14,378 nt of DNA from assembly GCA_028817635.1 (NCBI GenBank), contig JAPPPH010000042.1:1-14378 (forward strand), read 5' to 3'. The notes under the pieces are model-generated. The model did not search any database. It saw only the letters and a list, made by a program, of their open reading frames with translations, and had not been told where the DNA came from. Made by a program: the position numbers and the translations under genes. The DNA is from Verrucomicrobiales bacterium (GTDB lineage Bacteria > Verrucomicrobiota > Verrucomicrobiia > Limisphaerales > UBA1096). Position 1 is the stretch's first letter. Every line of letters begins with the position of its first letter. Below are positions 1 through 7,040 of this stretch, piece after piece.

Positions 1-348
1 TACTTTCTCACCGGCGAACAACGCCGACCGATCTTCGGCTACAAAGTAGGCGAGAACCTGAATGTGGCTGACTACGCTGAACCGCAGGCAGGCGCCCTGC
101 CCTCCATCGTTCGCAACCTCCGCATCCGCGGCAACGGCGAAGTATCCTACCTCGCCGCCGCTGCCAACGAGATTACCATGAAGGACGGCGGCTACATCAT
201 TGGCGACTCTATGCTCAAGATCAGCTTCCCGGAGATCGGCGATCTCCAGCCAAAGATTCGCGAGAACGCCGGACGCAAGGAACTGATCATCAAGCTCAAC
301 GTCGATGGCCGTACCACTCTCAAGCAACTCTACGAGTGGAACCTGTAA
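1..348 (+). CDS. C-terminal part of an unrecognised protein (5' end outside the window)
   Basis: The frame is open from base 1, so this is the last 115 codons of a longer gene ending in TAA at 346-348. A GTG at 64 could be read as a start, but the uninterrupted frame upstream of it argues for a truncated gene. The visible part is soluble-looking and beta-rich, with no transmembrane segment, no haem CxxCH motif and no catalytic motif that I recognise. It begins YFLTGEQRRPIFGYKVG and ends LKQLYEWNL. The next gene starts 29 nt downstream on the same strand and encodes an exported beta-propeller protein, so the two are probably co-transcribed and may work together outside the cytoplasm. That role is inference; no function is assigned. 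Confidence 0.75.
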   Translation, partial: YFLTGEQRRPIFGYKVGENLNVADYAEPQAGALPSIVRNLRIRGNGEVSYLAAAANEITMKDGGYIIGDSMLKISFPEIGDLQPKIRENAGRKELIIKLNVDGRTTLKQLYEWNL

Positions 349-377
349 ACCCGAAGAACAGAAAGGAATTTAAGAAA

Positions 378-1859
378 ATGAAAAAAATCACACACCTCAC
401 ACTGTTGGCCGGGTTTGCGCTTGGCCAAGCGATTGGCCTGCAGGCCGCCGACCCGGTCGAGTCTGACTACTACCAGATCGACCAAATCCCGATCCCCGAA
501 GGGGTCGTGCTCGAGACCAGCGGCATTGAGATGCTGCCCAACGGCAAACTCGCTGTCTGTGGCCGCCGCGGCAACGTCTACGTCCTCACCAACCCCTTCG
601 GCAAACCGGAGGAGGTCAAGTGGACGCTCTACGCCGAAGGCCTGCACGAGCCACTCAACCTCGCCTACGATGACGGCTGGCTTTACTGCACCCAGCGCGG
701 CGAAGTCACCCGCATGCGGGACACCAACGACGATGATCGTGCGGATATTTTTGAGACTGTCAACGACGGTTGGGGCATCACCGGCGACTACCATGAGTAC
801 GCCTTCGGCACCCGGCCCGATCCCGATGGCAACATGTGGGTCGTGCTCTGCCTCACCGGCTCGTTCTCCAGCCAGATCGACTACCGCGGCTGGTGTGTGC
901 GCATCACCAAGGAGGGCGAATTGATCCCGACCGCCAGCGGCATCCGCTCACCGGGCGGCATCGGCCTGAATCATCTGGGCGAAGCCTTCTACGCCGACAA
1001 CCAAGGCCCGTGGAACGGCTCCAGCTCGCTCAAACACATCCCGGTCGGCTCGTTTCAGGGTCACCCCGGAGGCTGGCGGTGGTTCGATCTCGATGCAGTG
1101 AAGAAAATCATGAAGCGCCCGGCCAATGAGCCGAAGTCCGACAGCCGTTACCCTGCCGAGCGCGAGCGCGTGAAGGAACTCACCCCGCCGGCACTGGTCT
1201 TCCCGCACGGCGTGCTGGGCAATTCCACCAGCGGTTTCGCCTACGACAGCAACGGCAAATTCGGCCCGTTCAAAAACCAACTGCTTGTCTGCGACCAGAC
1301 ATTTTCCGTCGTCAATCGCGGCTTCCTCGAGAAGGTCAACGGCGTCTACCAGGGCGCGGCGTTCTCATTTCTCAAAGGCTTCGGCTCCGGCAACATCAGC
1401 GCGTATATGCACCTTGACGGCACGCTGTTCATCGGTGGCGCCGACCGTGGCTGGGGGGCACGTGGCGGCAAACGTTTCGCACTCGACCGCGTCACATGGA
1501 AAGGCAAGGTGCCTTTCGAGATTCACGAGATGCGAGCCAAGTCGGACGGGTTCGAGCTGACCTTCACCCACGAGGTCGACGCCAAAACTGCCGGCGACCT
1601 TTCCTCCTACAGCATGAGCGCGTACACCTACATCTACCGCTCGCAGTACGGCAGCCCAGTGGTCGACAAGCTCACCCCGAAAGTGATCGGCGCGGAGGTC
1701 ACCGGCCCGAAGACGGTGCGCGTCACCGTGGACAAACTCACCAAGGGCCACGTCCACGAGTTGCAGGCCAAGGGCGTCCGTTCGCTGGACGGAAAACCGA
1801 TTCTGCACCCGATCGGCTACTACACTCTCAACGAAATCCCGCCGGCTGAGGTCAACTAA
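378..1859 (+). CDS. Exported beta-propeller dehydrogenase-like protein (sorbosone/PQQ sugar dehydrogenase-like)
   Basis: Encodes 493 residues. The ATG at 378 is preferred over the in-frame ATG at 336 because it follows AAGGAA at 363-368 by 9 nt and begins a signal peptide (MKK, hydrophobic stretch, cleavage near LQA-A or QAA-D, residues 22-25); the 336 start would overlap the upstream gene. The body has propeller-like repeats (LPNGKLAVCGRRGNVYVL, DPDGNMWVV, SPGGIGLNHLGEAFYADNQGPWNG) and an Asp-rich loop DTNDDDRAD (residues 115-123) that could bind calcium. The last ~110 residues look like an Ig-like beta domain. This layout is common in secreted Verrucomicrobiota and Planctomycetota proteins annotated as membrane-bound dehydrogenase or sorbosone dehydrogenase-like. 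There is no cytochrome motif. Residues 14-18 of the signal peptide (ALGQA) are encoded by the iterated palindrome. The stop codon overlaps the stop of the convergent permease gene. The exact substrate cannot be told. Confidence 0.75.
   Translation: MKKITHLTLLAGFALGQAIGLQAADPVESDYYQIDQIPIPEGVVLETSGIEMLPNGKLAVCGRRGNVYVLTNPFGKPEEVKWTLYAEGLHEPLNLAYDDGWLYCTQRGEVTRMRDTNDDDRADIFETVNDGWGITGDYHEYAFGTRPDPDGNMWVVLCLTGSFSSQIDYRGWCVRITKEGELIPTASGIRSPGGIGLNHLGEAFYADNQGPWNGSSSLKHIPVGSFQGHPGGWRWFDLDAVKKIMKRPANEPKSDSRYPAERERVKELTPPALVFPHGVLGNSTSGFAYDSNGKFGPFKNQLLVCDQTFSVVNRGFLEKVNGVYQGAAFSFLKGFGSGNISAYMHLDGTLFIGGADRGWGARGGKRFALDRVTWKGKVPFEIHEMRAKSDGFELTFTHEVDAKTAGDLSSYSMSAYTYIYRSQYGSPVVDKLTPKVIGAEVTGPKTVRVTVDKLTKGHVHELQAKGVRSLDGKPILHPIGYYTLNEIPPAEVN
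418..431. repeat. Iterated palindrome CGCTTGGCCAAGCG, copy 1 (perfect 14 bp)
   Basis: Perfect self-complementary 14-mer inside the signal-peptide region of the beta-propeller gene, read as A-L-G-Q-A. The flanks (GTTTG / ATTGG) are not shared with other copies. Confidence 0.95.
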
Positions 1860-2746
1860 AGCATCTCCGACAGGGAGGACTTGAACTTCCGGTAACAGAC
1901 CGCGAACAACACCGCGGTCGGGATCAGCGCGAATGTTGATGCAGCCATCTGCACACCCTGCGGTGTGCGTTGGCTGACATCGTACAGCTTAGCCAATGCT
2001 AGCGGCAGCGTCTGCTGCGATTCCGTAGTCAACACATACATCGGGACGAGATGCTCATGCCACGCGAGAATGAAATGGATCATCCCGTAACTGAGCAGCG
2101 CCGGCCAAACGAGCGGCAGCATCGTGAGAAAAACACGAAACTCCGGCGCGCCGCACACCCGGGCCGCCTGCAGGTACTCCTCCGGTAGTTGGCGGAAAAC
2201 CTGCGTGAAATAAATCACGCCAAGACCGGTGACCACCCCGGGCAGCATCACCCCGAACAACGAGTCGCTCAGGCCAAGCGCGTTCACCCACGAAAACAGC
2301 GGCACGGCAAAAAGCTGACGAGGAATCAGGATCAACGCGATCGCCAATAAGAACAGCGCGCGTTTCCCCCGGAACTGAAACCGCGCAAACGCATAGCCAG
2401 CCATCGCCGAGAGGGCGACCGCACCAAGCGCTTGGCCAAGCGACACCAGCAGCGAGTTCCCGAACACATCCCAAAACGAAACCCACTTGCCGGCAAGTAA
2501 ATCGCGGACATTTTGCATGCTGAACTCATTCGGAAAAAACGTGTCCGCAATCCCGCTCCAGTACTCGGAGTCGAGCAGCTTCATCGGCCACAAACGCAAT
2601 GGCTGAAAAAACTCACGGTTGGTCTTGAAGATGCCGAACACCATCCACAAAAACGGGTAGAACACCGCCATCAAAAACGGCAGTAGCAGAAGCGACGAAA
2701 CGACTCGTCGAAGCAACCCCGGTTGTGTCGGATTGGCTTGGCTCAT
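1856..2746 (-). CDS. Carbohydrate-type ABC transporter permease, MalG/UgpE-like
   Basis: Inner-membrane permease of 296 residues. Six hydrophobic segments are visible, near residues 14-40, 96-118, 127-152, 164-182, 211-230 and 267-286. The cytoplasmic EAA-type loop that contacts the ATPase reads YLQAARVCGAPEFRVFLTMLP (about residues 191-211), with the Gly at 199. The start is the ATG at 2746-2744, which overlaps the TGA of the upstream permease (ATGA); the longer open frame to 3025 runs through that gene and is not used. Partners are the permease just upstream and the binding protein at 3651-4928. No ATPase lies in this cluster; the one at 7040-8140 is the likely energiser. The stop at 1858-1856 overlaps the stop of the convergent gene, so no separate terminator fits between them. 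The iterated palindrome encodes SLGQA at residues 102-106. Substrate unknown, probably a sugar or similar solute. Confidence 0.88.
   Translation of the reverse strand: MSQANPTQPGLLRRVVSSLLLLPFLMAVFYPFLWMVFGIFKTNREFFQPLRLWPMKLLDSEYWSGIADTFFPNEFSMQNVRDLLAGKWVSFWDVFGNSLLVSLGQALGAVALSAMAGYAFARFQFRGKRALFLLAIALILIPRQLFAVPLFSWVNALGLSDSLFGVMLPGVVTGLGVIYFTQVFRQLPEEYLQAARVCGAPEFRVFLTMLPLVWPALLSYGMIHFILAWHEHLVPMYVLTTESQQTLPLALAKLYDVSQRTPQGVQMAASTFALIPTAVLFAVCYRKFKSSLSEML
2429..2442. repeat. Iterated palindrome CGCTTGGCCAAGCG, copy 2 (perfect 14 bp)
   Basis: Lies inside the MalG-like permease gene and is read on the minus strand as S-L-G-Q-A. The left flank is CCAAG, so 2424-2435 forms a second, overlapping palindrome CCAAGCGCTTGG, as if another half unit were joined on. 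Confidence 0.95.
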
Positions 2747-3639
2747 GCGATTCGCCTCCGCAAAAATAAAAACGCCCCCATGATCGTCAGCATTACCGGC
2801 AATAGGCTGATGCTGATCGCCGACGCCGTTCCGTACTCGAAGAACCGGGTTTTTTGGTACACGTACGAGATTGTCAGTAACCCGGCATCCGCCGTGCCTC
2901 CCGCGCCGCCAAGCAAAACGTACGCACCGGAGAAAAGCGAAAAGCCATCCACCAAAAGATAGACGGCCACGAACAACAAAACCGGCCGAAGCTGCGGCAG
3001 GGTGACATGCCAGAAATGATTCCAACGACTGCCGGTCGCCAGTCGGGCCGCCTCATAGTAGACCCGCGGGATGCCCTCCATCCCGGCGAGAATGAAAAAT
3101 GTCATGAAACCGGTCCAGCGCCACACCGCCTGCAGCATCAACCCGGCAAGGATGAAATCCGGATCCTTCAACCAGTTAATCGGCGCTTGGCCAAGCGGCA
3201 GGACAATCAACTGGTTCAGAAGCCCGTTACGCCCGTGAAACACCATGAGGAACAGCACCGCGAGAACCGAGGGCGGCGTCAGCGCAGGCAACAACAGCGC
3301 GAACGTCAGCACCGGCCGCAGCCGACGAAACGTCGATCGTAGCAGGTGCGCCAACCAAAGCGAAAGCGGCACGATCACGACAATCGACGCCAGCGTGTAG
3401 CCGAAGCTGTTACGAATGGCCTTGAAGAAACGATCGTCCTTGGCCAAGGCGTGGTAGTGCTCCAGCCCCACGTACTCCGCCTGGCCAAGGCCGTTGGCCT
3501 GAAGGCTCATCTTCACCCCGCCGACCAACGGCACGAGCCAAAAGAGGATCAGGAAAAGAAGAAACGGGAGCAGAAACAAAAACGGCGTCCAACCCACACC
3601 GGCGTCGGCCCTGGGTGCAGGCTGGGCGCTCTCTAGCAT
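2743..3639 (-). CDS. Carbohydrate-type ABC transporter permease, MalF/UgpA-like
   Basis: Inner-membrane permease of 298 residues. Hydrophobic segments are near residues 18-40, 76-100, 109-133, 162-186, 218-245 and 268-293. The EAA loop reads YYEAARLATGSRWNHFWHVTLP (about residues 194-215), with the expected Gly at 203 and the terminal LP. This is a textbook binding-protein-dependent permease of the CUT1 type. The ATG at 3639 lies 11 nt after the binding-protein stop, and the TGA at 2745-2743 overlaps the start of the next permease, so the three genes form one operon with translational coupling. Two copies of the iterated palindrome fall in this gene: a full one encoding LGQA (residues 149-152) and a CCTTGGCCAAGG variant encoding ALAK (residues 64-67). 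A second LGQA at residues 51-54 comes from a near-match at 3484-3489. Confidence 0.9.
   Translation of the reverse strand: MLESAQPAPRADAGVGWTPFLFLLPFLLFLILFWLVPLVGGVKMSLQANGLGQAEYVGLEHYHALAKDDRFFKAIRNSFGYTLASIVVIVPLSLWLAHLLRSTFRRLRPVLTFALLLPALTPPSVLAVLFLMVFHGRNGLLNQLIVLPLGQAPINWLKDPDFILAGLMLQAVWRWTGFMTFFILAGMEGIPRVYYEAARLATGSRWNHFWHVTLPQLRPVLLFVAVYLLVDGFSLFSGAYVLLGGAGGTADAGLLTISYVYQKTRFFEYGTASAISISLLPVMLTIMGAFLFLRRRIA
3184..3197. repeat. Iterated palindrome CGCTTGGCCAAGCG, copy 3 (perfect 14 bp)
   Basis: Lies inside the MalF-like permease gene and is read on the minus strand as P-L-G-Q-A. Flanks ATCGG / GCAGG. Confidence 0.95.
3438..3449. repeat. Palindrome variant CCTTGGCCAAGG (12 bp, core conserved)
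   Basis: Keeps the 10-bp core CTTGGCCAAG with C/G outer bases that still pair, making a perfect 12-bp palindrome of a different outer sequence. It lies inside the MalF-like permease gene and is read as A-L-A-K. Confidence 0.85.
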
Positions 3640-3650
3640 CGTGCTGCGGA

Positions 3651-4928
3651 TCAGAACCCGGGCTCGGCGGCCTCGAGCATGGTCTTCATTTTGTCGACCA
3701 CCTCGGCCGGCTTCAGCTCACCGTAAATGAGGGAGTTAAAAAACGTCTCCTGAAACAGGAAGATCGCCTTGGCGCGGTTCGGGTGGCCAACCACCTCCGG
3801 CACCTCGGGCGAGAGTTTGACGAGCAGTTCGCCGAACTTTTGGTTGCTGAAAAACTCGTTCGGCTGCAGCAGGCGCTCATCCTTCCACGCCGGCGTGTAG
3901 GCGGGGAAACTGTTCCCGTCGAGAAAACGGCGCGCGTTGGATTCCTTGTTGGTGATGACGAACTCGATGAATTTCCAAGCCGCATCCGGCTGCTTGCTGC
4001 CCTTATTGATCATCAACCCCTGCCCCGCGAAGGTGGAGGTGCGGCGGCTGAGCTTGCCGTTCGGCAGCTTCCACGCCGGCAACGGCATGGCGCCCCACTT
4101 GCCCTTCAGATCCGGCGTGAACTGCTGGAGCATGTCGAGCCCGTACCAATCGGCACCGACCACCGTGAGCACTTCGCCAAACTGCACTGCGCTGTTGAAA
4201 AAGAGCGGGTCAAAAATCGAGGCGCGCTCCGGTACCATGCCGACGCCGGACTCCATCTGCTTGCGCATCCAGCCCAGCACCTCGATCGCCGCCTCGCGGT
4301 CGGGATAGACCGAACCGTCCTTGCCAAATAAATCGCTGCCACGCTGGCGCAACAGGATGCCGAAGTAGGTCGGGTCGAGCGCGATCATCGCCTTGCCGTG
4401 ATCCTTCACCACCTTTTCGCCGGTAGAGACCAGTTTTTCCCAAGTCGTCAGCGAGGCCGGGTCGATGTCCATCTCCTTGAACAAGTCGGTGCGGTAGTAG
4501 AGCACCATCGCGCTGAGCGACTGCGGCACGCCGTAGGTCTTGCCCTTATACGCAAAAAGGCTTTGGCGGCTCTTGGCGATGTTTTTGTCGAGCTTGGCCT
4601 TTTTGATGCGATCACCCAGCTCGAGGAACGGCACCTCCCCCGCGAGGAACGCCCCAAAGAGCACCTCGTCGAGCTGCACCACATCGGGCGGGTTGATACC
4701 GGTCTTGATCGAGACGGCCAGTTTTTCCGGCATCTCGCGGAATCCGAAGGCCTGCACCTTGGCCTCGAACTTCTTGTCGACCTTCTCCTTGTACAGCTTG
4801 ACCATGTTCTCGTAGTAGAGCTGGTCCTGAAAGGAACTGATCCAGATATCAATCGGCTTGGCCTGCACTGAACCGGCGAACGCCAGCCCCAGAGCCATCA
4901 ATCCTGCAAATGCGTTTTTTAGTTTCAT
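3651..4928 (-). CDS. Extracellular solute-binding protein, family 1 (CUT1-type ABC importer)
   Basis: Periplasmic binding protein of 425 residues, the usual length for the MalE/UgpB family. The ATG at 4928 is chosen because it begins a clear signal peptide (MKLKNAFAGLMALGLAFAGSVQA, cleaved before KPIDIW); the open frame upstream to 5099 adds an Arg/Pro-rich stretch typical of non-coding DNA. Family features include IDIWISSFQDQLYYENMVKLY near the start, PPDVVQLDEVLFGAFLAGE, GKTYGVPQSLSAMVLYYRTDLFKEM (hinge region) and a C-terminal PDAAWKFIEFV segment. It is the first gene of an operon with two permeases and should deliver substrate to them. No Shine-Dalgarno site is apparent. The ligand cannot be deduced; carbohydrate is the family default. 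The upstream gap is shared with the divergent CotH-like gene. Confidence 0.9.
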   Translation of the reverse strand: MKLKNAFAGLMALGLAFAGSVQAKPIDIWISSFQDQLYYENMVKLYKEKVDKKFEAKVQAFGFREMPEKLAVSIKTGINPPDVVQLDEVLFGAFLAGEVPFLELGDRIKKAKLDKNIAKSRQSLFAYKGKTYGVPQSLSAMVLYYRTDLFKEMDIDPASLTTWEKLVSTGEKVVKDHGKAMIALDPTYFGILLRQRGSDLFGKDGSVYPDREAAIEVLGWMRKQMESGVGMVPERASIFDPLFFNSAVQFGEVLTVVGADWYGLDMLQQFTPDLKGKWGAMPLPAWKLPNGKLSRRTSTFAGQGLMINKGSKQPDAAWKFIEFVITNKESNARRFLDGNSFPAYTPAWKDERLLQPNEFFSNQKFGELLVKLSPEVPEVVGHPNRAKAIFLFQETFFNSLIYGELKPAEVVDKMKTMLEAAEPGF

Positions 4929-5147
4929 GAGAAAAATCGCGCCGGGAAAAATCCACCGAAGCACCGGCGGAGTCAATGCCATAGACGCCCGGCGGGGGGC
5001 GGCATTCAATCGCAGGACAAGCGCTTGGCCAAGCGGGCGACACGATTTTTGGCTGTGCTTTTGCGGAGCAGAGCGTAAAAGTCCCCGCCTTTCCGACATC
5101 CAAGCGAGGTCTCACCCTGCGGATGCCGACAAACAATTCGCTTCCCA
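4929..5147. promoter_or_regulatory. Divergent intergenic region between the binding-protein and CotH-like genes
   Basis: This 219-bp gap must hold promoters for both divergent genes. A TTGACT at 4978-4973 (minus strand) could be a -35 element for the binding-protein gene, but no convincing -10 follows. On the plus strand I see no clear promoter. The only strong structure is the iterated palindrome at 5022-5035. A G-run (GGCGGGGGGCGG, 4991-5002) also stands out. Confidence 0.45.
5022..5035. repeat. Iterated palindrome CGCTTGGCCAAGCG, copy 4 (perfect 14 bp, intergenic)
   Basis: Lies in the divergent gap, 94 bp from the binding-protein start and 112 bp from the CotH-like start. The left flank is ACAAG, giving a nested CAAGCGCTTG palindrome as in copies 2 and 5. 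Confidence 0.95.
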
Positions 5148-6908
5148 ATGAACGTGTTTTTGAAAAACGGAATGCTTGGTCTGGCTCTGGCCGGGGTCGC
5201 ACAAACCGGCTTGGCCAAGGAACTGAAACTCGACGACCTGTTCCCACGGGACCGATTGCTCGAGGTCAACGTCACTATCGCGGAGGAAGACTGGGACACG
5301 CTACGTTATCAGCGGCGCACCCGCGAAAACGCCCTGCCGCCGAGCCGCAAATTCCAGCCGCCGCCCTCCCCGTACTCCTACGTCGAAGCCGACGTCACCA
5401 TCGAGGGCGTCACCTACAAGAAGATCGGTATCCGCAAAAAAGGGTTCATCGGCTCGCAGGACACCACGCGCCCGTCGCTCAAGGTGAAGCTCGACTACAA
5501 CAAAAAGGGGCAAAACATCGGCGGCCTGCGCAACCTGACGTTTAACAACAACCGACAGGATCGCAGCCTCATGAGCCAATTCATGGGCTACCAGATTTGG
5601 GACGAGGCCGGCTCACCCGGCTCCCGCTGCGCCTTCGCCAAGGTCACCATCAACGGCCGCAACCTCGGTGTGTACTGTCACGTGGAGACCGTCCGGGAGC
5701 CACTGCTCAAGCGGGAGTTTGGTAACGACAAGGGGACGCTGTTCGAGGGCACGGTAGTCGATTTTTATCCGGAGTGGGAGGGCAGCTTCGAGCGCAAGAC
5801 CGGCGACAACAAAAAAGGACGCGATCACATCGTCAAGGTGATCAACGCACTGCAGGGCAGCGGCGGCAAAACCTTCGTCGGCGGCCCCATCCCGGGACGC
5901 GCCTGGGTGCCGACCAGCGGCGAGCACGATGACGAGTGGTTCAAACCCGGGTTCGATGACTCCGAGTGGATCGCCGGGACCAACGGCGCCGGCTACGAGA
6001 CGCAGACCGGTTTCGAGAAACTCATCACGCCCAAGTTCAACTTCACCGAGCAGATGCACAATCGCGCCACCTCGCTTTATCTCCGGTTCCCGTTTGAACT
6101 GGAGAGTATCGACCACATCAAGGCCACGCGGAATCTGCTGCTGCGCATGAAGTGCGACGACGGCTTCGTTGCCTACATCAACGGCCATGAGGTCGCCCGT
6201 TACCATGCGCCGGAAAACGCGGCGTGGGACTCCACCGCCACCGGCAGCAGCGACGACGGCTCCAACGCCACCTTCGCCTCGTTCAACATCAACAACCACC
6301 GCGACAAGTTTCGTGTCGGCAAAAACATGCTCGCCATCCACGGCATGAACGTCAGCGCCGGCAGCACCGACTTCCTGCAGGTCGCCGAGCTGCAGACCAA
6401 CGAGCACGATTATCAGGCGGCTATTTGGGACCTGATCGACGAGGAGGCGTTTTACCAGTTTTGGGCGCTCGAGGGGCTGCTTAGTTTTTGGGATGGCTAC
6501 TCCGGCAACCGCAACAACTACTTCATCTACCTCAACCCCGAAACGGAGAAGTTTCACTTCCTACCGTGGGGTGCAGACTGCCTGTTCGAAAAATACAGCC
6601 GACTTCGCGTCGACCGCCGCTCGCCTCGCTCAGTGCGCCTGCACGGAATGGTGGCGCGGAAACTGTACCAGATTCCGTCCGTCCGGAAAAAATACGCCGC
6701 TACCATGAAGGCGTTGATGGCAAAGCATTGGAATGAGGAAAAACTACTCGCCGAAACCGAGCGAATCGAGGCCATGGTGAGCCCGCACATCAGCGACTAC
6801 CAATGGCGCGGCATTCGCTTTGAGGCGGTTCGGGAATTCATCCGCAACCGCAGGCCTGACGTGGAGATCGAGATCAACGGCGAGGACATGCCGCTCTGGC
6901 CCCGATGA
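5148..6908 (+). CDS. Secreted CotH-like protein kinase with an inserted jelly-roll-like domain
   Basis: Encodes 586 residues. Residues 1-23 form a signal peptide (MNVFLKNGMLGLALAGVAQTGLA). The first CotH part (about 38-240) has the family signatures GVTYKKIGIRKKGF, PSLKVKLD, LRNLTFNNNRQDRSLMSQFMGY and the GVYCHVETVREPLLKREFGNDKGTLFEG block. The second part (about 420-560) has FWDGYSGNRNNYFIYLNPETEKFHFLPWGADCLF, where CotH kinases carry catalytic and metal-binding acidic residues. The usual PWDxD is PWGAD here, so one Asp is replaced by Gly while the second remains. Between the two parts, residues ~243-415 form a separate beta-rich unit (DEWFKPGFDDSEWIAGTNGAGY, LLLRMKCDDGFVAYINGHEVAR, NMLAIHGMN) resembling galactose-binding-like jelly rolls. 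CotH enzymes phosphorylate secreted proteins in Bacillus spore coats; the substrate here is unknown. It is divergent from the binding-protein gene. A core copy of the palindrome encodes LAK in the signal peptide. Confidence 0.85.
   Translation: MNVFLKNGMLGLALAGVAQTGLAKELKLDDLFPRDRLLEVNVTIAEEDWDTLRYQRRTRENALPPSRKFQPPPSPYSYVEADVTIEGVTYKKIGIRKKGFIGSQDTTRPSLKVKLDYNKKGQNIGGLRNLTFNNNRQDRSLMSQFMGYQIWDEAGSPGSRCAFAKVTINGRNLGVYCHVETVREPLLKREFGNDKGTLFEGTVVDFYPEWEGSFERKTGDNKKGRDHIVKVINALQGSGGKTFVGGPIPGRAWVPTSGEHDDEWFKPGFDDSEWIAGTNGAGYETQTGFEKLITPKFNFTEQMHNRATSLYLRFPFELESIDHIKATRNLLLRMKCDDGFVAYINGHEVARYHAPENAAWDSTATGSSDDGSNATFASFNINNHRDKFRVGKNMLAIHGMNVSAGSTDFLQVAELQTNEHDYQAAIWDLIDEEAFYQFWALEGLLSFWDGYSGNRNNYFIYLNPETEKFHFLPWGADCLFEKYSRLRVDRRSPRSVRLHGMVARKLYQIPSVRKKYAATMKALMAKHWNEEKLLAETERIEAMVSPHISDYQWRGIRFEAVREFIRNRRPDVEIEINGEDMPLWPR
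5210..5219. repeat. Palindrome core CTTGGCCAAG (10 bp)
   Basis: A core-only copy with outer bases GG/GA that do not pair. It sits at the end of the CotH-like signal peptide and is read as L-A-K. Confidence 0.85.
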
Positions 6909-7040
6909 CGAACCCTCGCCCGGCGACGGCCCCTTGTTTTTAATCTCGCTGCCCATCCAGTGGATGGCCCAGAGAAAAAGCAGCGCGATGATGAAAAACA
7001 CCGCTCCAAGAATCAACAATCGCCTGACCCGCGAGTCCAT
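6744..7040 (-). CDS. Possible small single-pass membrane protein, coupled to the ABC ATPase gene
   Basis: This open frame encodes 98 residues: a basic start (MDSRVRRLL), one transmembrane segment (ILGAVFFIIALLFLWAIHWM, residues 10-29), then a polar tail. The ATG at 7040 shares its A with the TGA of the ATPase gene, the kind of one-base overlap seen in coupled genes. The first 44 codons lie in sequence not used by other genes. The last ~54 codons run antisense through the 3' end of the CotH-like gene and look like a shadow of it. A long real C-terminus antisense to a conserved gene is unusual, so the gene is only moderately supported. I do not recognise a family. Confidence 0.45.
   Translation of the reverse strand: MDSRVRRLLILGAVFFIIALLFLWAIHWMGSEIKNKGPSPGEGSSSGPERHVLAVDLDLHVRPAVADEFPNRLKANAAPLVVADVRAHHGLDSLGFGE

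Noticed and set aside
330..794. Minus-strand open frame of 154 codons opposite the beta-propeller gene
   Set aside because: Antisense shadow of a clear gene in GC-rich DNA, with no recognisable domain; the other long frames in the window that overlap strong genes were rejected for the same reason.
4929..5099. An N-terminal extension of the solute-binding protein up to 5099
   Set aside because: The added residues are Arg/Pro-rich without signal character, and the ATG at 4928 begins a textbook signal peptide.
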